Source of the DNA: Gammaproteobacteria bacterium 42_54_T18
Lineage (GTDB): Bacteria > Pseudomonadota > Gammaproteobacteria > Pseudomonadales > Ketobacteraceae
DNA length: 44,417 bases
Direction: 5' to 3'
NCBI GenBank assembly: GCA_002163245.1
Contig: MAAL01000076.1
Coordinates: forward strand, 1-44,417
Positions 38,231-44,417 of the stretch are shown here, in pieces (within the stretch, counting starts at the first letter, position 1; each line of letters starts with the position of its first letter). Under the pieces are notes generated by a model. It saw only the letters and a list, made by a program, of their open reading frames with translations, made no database searches and was not told the origin of the DNA. The position numbers and the translations under genes are program-made.

Positions 38231-40651
38231 ATGGCGACACAATCAAGACAAGCACTCGCAGCGGCCGTCGCATTCTGCGGCACCTTATCGATGGTAATAA
38301 TCTCAATAACCATAATAACGATAGCTCCAGCTTACGCTTCACCTTATTCCATAACACCTATTGAACTATCAACTATAGAACTGCCAATCAGTGGAAACCT
38401 TATTGAAAAAGGAAGGCTTTATTACAACCCCTCCAACCAACCACCCAATTGGGATGCTCCAGCAGCATTCCTAGAGCAACTAAAACCCGTCAATGATATC
38501 AATATAAAAGGTGGGGATTTTTGGTTAAACCTCTCTGTCAAAAACGCCACTGAGGTTGAGCGTTGGTCGATTAAAGTCGACGGCTCATTCATCGAACACA
38601 TCCAAGCCTTTATATTCACGCACAGCGCAATACAAGGTATGGATCACAACCAACCTCGCCTGGTTGAATTCCCAAAAGGAGGACAGTTTGATGGCGGTGA
38701 CTATCTACATCATTATGGAATGGACATATCCTTAACACCGAATGCTAATTATGACATATGGGTCAATTTACAAAGCAGTTATTTTACCGCATCACCGCAC
38801 GTTCAAATATTTACTACCAAAGACTTCGCCAATGACGTCAATAAAAACAACTTTCTTATTGTCGGTTGCCTGGGATCAATCCTAATATTGGCGCTGTACA
38901 ACTTTCTTATCTACCTCTGGACTCAAGCCAAAGAATATCTATTCTATTCTGCCTATTTAATTTCAACACTTGCCGGGTGGGCGGCTGTATTCGGCATATT
39001 TTCACATTTTTTCAACAGCAATAGCATCGCACTAATTATGCTGCCTTTTTATACCAACATTATTTTTAATGTATATTTCTATCAGCACTTCCTAGATTTA
39101 CCCGAAAAACACCCCCTGATGTCCAAGCTCAGCTACGGTATTGTTGGCATATGCCTAGTGCTAATGGCAACCTACCGCTTTACGCCAGAATGGATTAGCT
39201 ATGTTTTTATTAATGTCGTTAATTCTATCTGGCTAGTAACCGGTCTCTTTTGTGGCATTCGCCGACTACAAGACGGTTATAAGCCCGCAAGGTTTTTTGT
39301 ACTTGGGTTTTCTACCGTGTTTATTGGTGGCTCTTTTATCATCTTGCCATACTTTGGGTTTCCTCGGTTTGTTAAAGAAGCATATTTAGTCGCCCTTATT
39401 GGACAAACGTTAGACGTATTGTTTCTTGCGCTCGCATTAGCTGACCGAATCAACAATTTACGAAAAGAGAAAGAAATAGCACTTAAACTTGCACACAGCA
39501 TTGAAAAAACAGCCAACCAAACGCTTACCGCTGCCAACAACAAGCTACTCGACGCTCTTCATATTGCCGCTCAAAATCAACGTCAAAAGGATGAGTTTTT
39601 AATTGCCGTTAGCCATGAATTGCGAACCCCTCTTAATGCAATTACCGCATCACTATCACAGCTTAGACACAGCAATGAGCCGTCAGAACAACAAAACTTA
39701 CAAAATTACATTCAATTCGGCACCGAACGATTAGCCGCTCAAGTTGAAAATATTGTGATATTAGCGGAGCTGGACGAGGAAAACATTACCCCTCAAGAGG
39801 AAACATTTAGCGCTCGCGAATTACTCGAAGAACTCGAAGAAATGGCGCAAGGCTACCTTATAGAAAAAGACATTGTATTCAAAACGGTTAAGTCATCATC
39901 CGTTTCAGATTATTACACCGGCGACAGACACCTACTGGTACGAATGCTTGCTCCCATCATCGACAATGCCTGCAAATACACAACATCGGGCAATATCAAC
40001 CTGCAGCTTGCCGACAAGTGGGGCAACCTTATTTTTGAGGTTATTGATTCTGGGCCAGGTATTCCTGCTGATCGACAAGAAGGTATTTTTGATAGTTTTA
40101 TGCAGGTAAGTTCTGGCTATCAAAGGGACCATGAAGGCCTAGGGTTAGGCTTAGCCATCAGCAAACGTATTGCTGAGCTGTTAGATGCAAGCATCGAATT
40201 CGACGTGGTTATCCCTCATGGCTGCCACTGCATCATTACCTTACCCATTAGAAAACAAGAGAACGCACCTCAACACAGCACTCACAACATTCAAACTGCA
40301 CACGCGCTAATTGTCGAAGATAACAAAGTAAATGCAAAAGTCTTACAAACCCTTTTGGCCAAACTGGGTGTGAGTGCCGACGTTGCAGAAAATGGCCTAA
40401 TTGCCCTCAATGTGACAGATCATAATCACTATGACCTTATTTTTATGGACCTACAAATGCCCAAAATGGATGGTTTTGCAGCAACAGAATCCATGCGATC
40501 CAAAGGCATAACAACACCCGTGATAGCCGTTACTGCCAATTCTGATTACAAGTCACGTAAACGTTGCGCCGAAGTTGGAATGAATGACTTCCTGGCAAAA
40601 CCCATAAAGAAATCCACTCTACTACAATCAATCAAACGCTGGGTCGGCTAA
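38231..40651 (+). CDS. 7TMR-DISM hybrid sensor histidine kinase (second copy of this type)
   Basis: Membrane hybrid kinase of 806 residues. Signal peptide to about residue 35 (MVIISITIITIAPAYA), DISM extracellular domain (about 50-195), seven transmembrane helices (about 205-400), short coiled coil, HisKA with His462 in AVSHELRTPLNA, HATPase with DNACKYT, DSGPGIP and GLGLGLAISKR, and a receiver with LIVEDNKVNAKVLQ and Asp740 in IFMDLQMPKMDGFAATE and the Lys in FLAKPIKK. No Hpt or DNA-binding domain. I use ATG 38231; a TTG at 38183 would add 16 residues; neither has a good ribosome site. Same architecture as the kinase at 18290 but clearly diverged. It follows the binding-protein gene at 37090. 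Confidence 0.92.
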   Translation: MATQSRQALAAAVAFCGTLSMVIISITIITIAPAYASPYSITPIELSTIELPISGNLIEKGRLYYNPSNQPPNWDAPAAFLEQLKPVNDINIKGGDFWLNLSVKNATEVERWSIKVDGSFIEHIQAFIFTHSAIQGMDHNQPRLVEFPKGGQFDGGDYLHHYGMDISLTPNANYDIWVNLQSSYFTASPHVQIFTTKDFANDVNKNNFLIVGCLGSILILALYNFLIYLWTQAKEYLFYSAYLISTLAGWAAVFGIFSHFFNSNSIALIMLPFYTNIIFNVYFYQHFLDLPEKHPLMSKLSYGIVGICLVLMATYRFTPEWISYVFINVVNSIWLVTGLFCGIRRLQDGYKPARFFVLGFSTVFIGGSFIILPYFGFPRFVKEAYLVALIGQTLDVLFLALALADRINNLRKEKEIALKLAHSIEKTANQTLTAANNKLLDALHIAAQNQRQKDEFLIAVSHELRTPLNAITASLSQLRHSNEPSEQQNLQNYIQFGTERLAAQVENIVILAELDEENITPQEETFSARELLEELEEMAQGYLIEKDIVFKTVKSSSVSDYYTGDRHLLVRMLAPIIDNACKYTTSGNINLQLADKWGNLIFEVIDSGPGIPADRQEGIFDSFMQVSSGYQRDHEGLGLGLAISKRIAELLDASIEFDVVIPHGCHCIITLPIRKQENAPQHSTHNIQTAHALIVEDNKVNAKVLQTLLAKLGVSADVAENGLIALNVTDHNHYDLIFMDLQMPKMDGFAATESMRSKGITTPVIAVTANSDYKSRKRCAEVGMNDFLAKPIKKSTLLQSIKRWVG

Positions 40652-40672
40652 CATACCAAAGTAATATACCGC

Positions 40673-41326
40673 CTAATCAACCGCTGAACCATTCCACGGT
40701 AATACATCAAAATCAGTCACAACCGCAACCACATCCCCTTCTTTGTCTATACCAAAGTACGTTGCGTAATAGCCATTACCATAACCCGACATAAAACTAA
40801 TGATGTTGCCGTGCTCTAACTCCATGTTTGCCCACGTCCATGTAGATTCAAAGTTTTCGTCCATTTCCTCCATCAGTTCTTCAAAAAAATCACTACCTTC
40901 ACTGATTTCACTTTTTAATGCGTCCGAAGACATTTTATCCATAAAACAAGCGGTACCAGCATCAGTCGTAAATCCGTAGATCTCGTCTTCCTCCAATGCA
41001 TCTGGTTCTTGACCTGGTAACAGTGCCATCTCCCAATGCGCAACAGGGTTTTGTGCAAAATCGATACGTGCTAACGCAACACGCTCATCATCATCAATCT
41101 TTGCAATAGCCAATCGCACAGCAAATGTGCCCACAGGAACAGGCTGAACAAAAGGGGCATCACCCACCAAAATAAACGGATCTGCACCAATAAGCTGCCC
41201 GGTTTTTAAAATAATATCCCCAGCACTTTGGACTCGCATACTAAAACGGCCTTCTTCTTGTTCTATTACACAACCAGGCTCAAAAGCACTGTCATAATAT
41301 GGAATGGTAAAAACTGAATTGCTCAT
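40673..41326 (-). CDS. DUF4241 family protein
   Basis: Acidic cytoplasmic-looking protein of 217 residues matching DUF4241: VPVGTFAVRLAIAKID, ERVALARIDFAQNPVAHWEM, GFTTDAGTACFMDK and the closing ANMELEHGNIISFMSGYGNG followed by YYATYFGIDKEGDVVAVVTD. No signal peptide or membrane segment. The family has no firm function. ATG at 41326 with GAG six bases upstream. It is convergent with the kinase at 38231 (stop codons 21 bp apart) and precedes no co-directional partner of known role. Confidence 0.8.
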   Translation of the reverse strand: MSNSVFTIPYYDSAFEPGCVIEQEEGRFSMRVQSAGDIILKTGQLIGADPFILVGDAPFVQPVPVGTFAVRLAIAKIDDDERVALARIDFAQNPVAHWEMALLPGQEPDALEEDEIYGFTTDAGTACFMDKMSSDALKSEISEGSDFFEELMEEMDENFESTWTWANMELEHGNIISFMSGYGNGYYATYFGIDKEGDVVAVVTDFDVLPWNGSAVD

Positions 41327-41398
41327 AACTCTTATCTCATCACACGCTTATTGGTACGGCTTACTTATGGAACGTTATTGTTACTAGAAAATCTATCG

Positions 41399-41746
41399 TT
41401 AAATACCCAAATCTGTTTTGCACTGTTTAAAGGTACCTTTAACCAATGTAATCTCATTTTTTAACATTCCAGATAAACGCTCTTCTTTGGAGGCATTTGC
41501 CAACCTCCCAGCGGCATCAAGGAACGCTTGCTGAGAGCTCTTTTTGATGGCTGCATCAACATGACATTCACACAGTTCAACGGCTTTGTCTCGCTCGATA
41601 CCCTGCCCTACGCCTCGGTAAATACACCCTTGAAGATAAGAATCAATTGATGCCTCACCCATTTGCTGTTGCAGCATCGCACAAGAACACAACGCAAGCA
41701 CAATTGCTACAATAGATGAGACTTTGATTAAAACACTCGCTTTCAT
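41399..41746 (-). CDS. Small hypothetical lipoprotein
   Basis: Predicted lipoprotein of 115 residues: signal peptide with lipobox LCSC (VSSIVAIVLALCSC), then a helical, charged domain with three further cysteines in GCIYRGVGQG and ELCECHVDAAI plus one near the end (FKQCKTD). Even cysteine number suggests disulfides in the periplasm. I do not recognise the family. ATG at 41746; an upstream GTG at 41761 is less likely. Same strand as its two neighbours, 51 bp from the next gene. Confidence 0.65.
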   Translation of the reverse strand: MKASVLIKVSSIVAIVLALCSCAMLQQQMGEASIDSYLQGCIYRGVGQGIERDKAVELCECHVDAAIKKSSQQAFLDAAGRLANASKEERLSGMLKNEITLVKGTFKQCKTDLGI

Positions 41747-41797
41747 ACAATGACTAACCACAATAATGATCCTTAATGTTATTTCGCTTTACAACGT

Positions 41798-42223
41798 TCA
41801 CGGTGGCTCTGGTAGTGGTTCAGGTTCTAGCTCTTTTAAATATCCAGTCTCCTCAATCGGCTTCCACATCAAACTGCTTACCAACCAAGAATCACCATTT
41901 AGCATATCAAGGCGATAAAGGTTCCACCCGCCACTAGAATCCGCCGTTGCGATCACTTGATACAAACTATTCCGTACACGCCGACCATCCTCTTTAATCA
42001 ATCGCCACTGATTTTTCTTTAAATAACTGGTTACACCCGTACGTCGATTAAATCGGATTAGCTGATCTGCATCATTCGCTTTACGGACCGTAATCAGCTG
42101 AAAAACCGGATCTATATCCAAAAAATTGCTCCGATTAGGTTTTGCTAACCCTTTTGCGAACACTTCCGTAGAAAGTACACCGACAATGGCTAAACAAACT
42201 AACCCTATACTCACTTTTTTCAT
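41798..42223 (-). CDS. Small exported protein of unknown function
   Basis: Exported protein of 141 residues: signal peptide (VSIGLVCLAIVGVLSTEVFA, 4-23), then a beta-rich, basic domain (FQLITVRKANDADQLIRFNR, RRVRNSLYQVIATADSS, WNLYRLDMLNGDSWLVSS) and a Pro/Glu tail (ELEPEPLPEPP). The repeated short beta segments with turns suggest a small beta-barrel or blade-like fold, which is inference only. I do not recognise the family. ATG at 42223 with AGGGG eight bases upstream. It precedes the small lipoprotein gene on the same strand. Confidence 0.7.
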   Translation of the reverse strand: MKKVSIGLVCLAIVGVLSTEVFAKGLAKPNRSNFLDIDPVFQLITVRKANDADQLIRFNRRTGVTSYLKKNQWRLIKEDGRRVRNSLYQVIATADSSGGWNLYRLDMLNGDSWLVSSLMWKPIEETGYLKELEPEPLPEPP

Positions 42224-42437
42224 AACACGACCCCTAGACTATGTCCCACGCTGCATTTAAGAAGAAACATCTGCCTATTTTAGACTGACTAAGCACCACA
42301 GCCAAGGGACTATTCACCCTCACTGGCTCACCCTCGTCGACAAAGCACCTAAAAACATCGAAAAATTGACGTTATCTTAAATTTACAGGATGATCTGTGC
42401 ACACTACTTTCATGACATTTCACACGGAGGCGCTCCA

Positions 42438-43307
42438 TTGAGCTACAAAATCCATCACCTAAATTGCGCTACGCTATGCCCTCAAGGGTCAAAAATCATC
42501 ACGGGCAAGGGAACGCTTTTTGAAAATGCTCTGCTCTCTTGCCATTGTTTGCTAATTGAATCCAACGACGGGCTTATCCTTGTTGATACCGGTTTTGGCA
42601 TTCAAGATATGCATAGCATAGAACGTATGGGGGTAGGTGCAGCTCGGGCGCTAAACCCAAAGCAACTACCGGAAGAGACCGCTGTTCGACAGTTAGAGTC
42701 CAGGGGTTTTAAGCGAGAAGATGTACGGCATATCGTCTTAACTCACCTTGATGTAGACCATGCAGGTGGAATCGCCGATTTCCCCAATGCACAAATTCAT
42801 TTACTCGAAGCAGAACACTCTGCTGCAACAAAACCACAATCGCTACAAGAAAAATTTCGGTATCAACGGGCCATGTGGTCACACAACCCTCTTTGGCAGC
42901 TACATAAACCCGAAGGCGAAACTTGGTTTGGTTTTGACAGTGTTCGAATGTTAGAGAATAGCCTGCATGATATTTTACTCATCCCATTGCTTGGCCATAG
43001 CCGAGGGCATTGCGGCGTTGCGGTTGCAAGCGAGGAAGGCTGGTTATTGCATTGTGGCGATGCCTATTTTCACAAAGGTGAAATGAACCTTTCGAAACCC
43101 AAAGGCACATTAGGTACATCACTTATTCAAGCTATGGATGACACCAACCGCAAACAACGTATATCAAACCAACGTCGGCTTCGCGAACTAAAACGTAGCC
43201 AAGGTAATTCAAACGCTGGCATTACCTTATTTTGCTCTCATGATCATGATGAGTTTGATGAATGTGTATCCTGCAAACCCAGACATTTGATCACTCGTAC
43301 ACAATAA
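42438..43307 (+). CDS. Metallo-beta-lactamase-fold hydrolase (lactonase-like)
   Basis: Cytoplasmic MBL-fold enzyme of 289 residues. Metal motif in VLTHLDVDHAGGIADFP (His-x-Asp-x-Asp-His, about residue 105), with a second His in LLGHSRGHCGV, LHCGDAYFH and FCSHDHDEF further on, the layout of the AHL-lactonase/glyoxalase II superfamily. LLIESNDGLILVDTGFG precedes it. The substrate is not known. The start is TTG at 42438, seven bases after a perfect GGAGG; an ATG at 42390 in the same frame has no ribosome site. Convergent with the LysR gene. Confidence 0.88.
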   Translation: MSYKIHHLNCATLCPQGSKIITGKGTLFENALLSCHCLLIESNDGLILVDTGFGIQDMHSIERMGVGAARALNPKQLPEETAVRQLESRGFKREDVRHIVLTHLDVDHAGGIADFPNAQIHLLEAEHSAATKPQSLQEKFRYQRAMWSHNPLWQLHKPEGETWFGFDSVRMLENSLHDILLIPLLGHSRGHCGVAVASEEGWLLHCGDAYFHKGEMNLSKPKGTLGTSLIQAMDDTNRKQRISNQRRLRELKRSQGNSNAGITLFCSHDHDEFDECVSCKPRHLITRTQ

Positions 43308-43319
43308 AATGGATGCTTA

Positions 43320-44237
43320 CTACTCTATACCGGTTTCAGTTAACGCCATTTGCAAAAACAACTCACGCAACCATATATTTGCCGGATCATTTGTCACGGT
43401 TTTGTGCCAATACATATGAACTTCTAATGAGGGTAAATCCACCGGCAAAGGTAACACCACTGTATCCCCTAATAACTGTTGGTAACGAGCATAACCCTCC
43501 GGCACCGTCAGTACCATATCGGTTTCTCTAATCACCTGCCAGCCAACAAAATAGTGCTGGCAGCGTAACCCTATTTTACGTTGAACTCCACGGCGACTCA
43601 GCTCAAAATCCTCTACCGCGACACCACTACGACGAGAGGAGACCACGATATGCGAGTGGGATAAGTATTTCTCTAAGGTAAATTCGCCTCGGGTTAACGG
43701 ATGATCCTTCCTCACAACAACCGCAAACTTGTCGGACATCAATACCTCATGCTCGATAGCCCCCTTTATTGGCAACAACACATCAAACGCAATATCCACA
43801 TTCCCGGTCGCCAATTCACTTTCCATATTTTGTCGATCAATACGAATACTGGACAATGACACATTGGGAGCTTGCGCCTGCAAGCAGGTCATCACCCTTG
43901 GCAAAAAAACAGACTCCACCACATCACGCATCCCCAAAACTACATGTTTGGTAGTTTCAGCAGGATTAAAATGCGTAGGGTTAATAAGGGTCTTCTGCAA
44001 CTGTGCTAAAGCAAGCTGAACGGGTTCTGCCATTGCTTTAGCCACCGGTGTTGGCACCATTTTTCGGCCTGCCCGTACAAACAATTCATCCTCATAAGCG
44101 TCTCGCAGCCTACCGAGAGCATGACTTACCGCCGGCTGAGTAAGGTTTAAGCGCTCGGCTGCTTTAGTAATGCTACTTTCCGTATAAATTGTTTCGAATA
44201 CCATATAAAGGTTCAGGTCGACCCTAGATAAATGCAT
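43320..44237 (-). CDS. LysR-type transcriptional regulator
   Basis: LysR-family regulator of 305 residues: N-terminal winged helix-turn-helix (DLNLYMVFETIYTESSITKA followed by AERLNLTQPAVSHALGRLRD, about 7-46) and a C-terminal effector-binding domain (about 90-300: VVLGMRDVVESVFLPRVM, DIAFDVLLP, DKFAVVVRKDHPL). It is divergent from an acyl-CoA dehydrogenase gene whose first codons lie at the window edge, the usual LysR-target arrangement, so it likely controls that gene. The effector is unknown. ATG at 44237 with a weak ribosome site. The C-terminus meets the MBL hydrolase gene 12 bp away in convergent layout. Confidence 0.93.
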   Translation of the reverse strand: MHLSRVDLNLYMVFETIYTESSITKAAERLNLTQPAVSHALGRLRDAYEDELFVRAGRKMVPTPVAKAMAEPVQLALAQLQKTLINPTHFNPAETTKHVVLGMRDVVESVFLPRVMTCLQAQAPNVSLSSIRIDRQNMESELATGNVDIAFDVLLPIKGAIEHEVLMSDKFAVVVRKDHPLTRGEFTLEKYLSHSHIVVSSRRSGVAVEDFELSRRGVQRKIGLRCQHYFVGWQVIRETDMVLTVPEGYARYQQLLGDTVVLPLPVDLPSLEVHMYWHKTVTNDPANIWLRELFLQMALTETGIE

Positions 44238-44357
44238 TAGATTAATAGTTCCCTATACATATTATTCATTTGTTTCATTGTAGCGATCACCCTAAGATGA
44301 TTCCACCATTGACAAAAAGCCCACTATTTCCAACACGTTAAAAAGGCACACATTGAC

Positions 44358-44417
44358 ATGAACTTCTCACATTCCAGTAAAACTCTAGAGTTAATGTCCC
44401 GCGTCCAGAAATTTATG
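44358..44417 (+). CDS. Acyl-CoA dehydrogenase, N-terminal fragment
   Basis: Twenty codons to the window edge, reading MNFSHSSKTLELMSRVQKFM. This is the N-terminal pattern I know from acyl-CoA dehydrogenases of the type beginning MDFxxSxKxxELxxRLxxFM. ATG at 44358 with AAGG about ten bases upstream. Divergent from the LysR gene; the intervening 120 bp should hold both promoters. Confidence 0.6.
   Translation, partial: MNFSHSSKTLELMSRVQKFM

Noticed and set aside
44309-44314. TTGACA before the acyl-CoA dehydrogenase
   Set aside because: The sequence 17 bp downstream (AACACG) is not a -10 element.

Overview
The window looks like chromosome of a marine gammaproteobacterium close to the Pseudomonas/Cellvibrio lineage (Pseudomonadales or Cellvibrionales); the genus cannot be fixed by reading alone. 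The backbone order xerD, rplS-trmD-rimM-rpsP, ffh, ypjD, corB, purT-DUF1289-gamma carbonic anhydrase-Nudix, purL, mltF, tadA, guaA-guaB is, from memory, the order in Pseudomonas. Base composition is moderate (mid-40s percent GC by eye). TTG and GTG starts with good ribosome sites are frequent. I see no rRNA, tRNA, CRISPR array, integrase or insertion sequence.

Layout. 1-4.9 kb is a minus-strand information-processing block: xerD, the rpsP-rimM-trmD-rplS operon and ffh. 5.1-7.3 kb has ypjD and a CorB-like DUF21/CBS protein on the plus strand. 7.4-13.6 kb is accessory: a double-FHA tail-anchored protein, a lipoprotein serine hydrolase, a TonB-dependent receptor and an exported metallo-beta-lactamase-fold enzyme. 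13.7-16.4 kb is a minus-strand operon (CoA-type Nudix, gamma carbonic anhydrase, DUF1289, purT). 16.9-20.8 kb carries DUF3135, a zinc-ribbon Nudix and a 7TMR-DISM hybrid histidine kinase. 20.8-26.4 kb has a NIF3-like gene, purL and a short chemoreceptor. 26.8-33.0 kb has mltF with a structured leader, a damaged subtilisin-type protease gene, a separate I9 propeptide-like gene and a second hybrid kinase. 33.1-36.8 kb holds tadA, guaA and guaB. 37.1-40.7 kb pairs a periplasmic solute-binding-like protein with a third hybrid kinase (again 7TMR-DISM). 40.7-44.4 kb has DUF4241, two small exported proteins, an MBL hydrolase, a LysR regulator and the first 20 codons of an acyl-CoA dehydrogenase.

How the genes work together. 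The backbone covers translation, protein targeting and purine synthesis (purT, purL, guaB, guaA, plus the tRNA inosine enzyme tadA). The accessory genes are strongly biased to the cell surface: outer-membrane uptake, lipoproteins, secreted hydrolases, a chemoreceptor and three hybrid kinases without a DNA-binding response regulator nearby.

Most notable points. The S8 protease reading frame lacks its signal peptide, pro-region and catalytic Asp, with an apparent out-of-frame deletion junction near 28522-28565, while a complete exported I9-like propeptide gene lies just downstream. The mltF leader is structured. A 20-bp tandem repeat runs across the stop codon of the NIF3-like gene. Two tiny reading frames are chained by ATGA overlaps into tadA. 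Several perfect hairpins at gene ends lack a U-tract.
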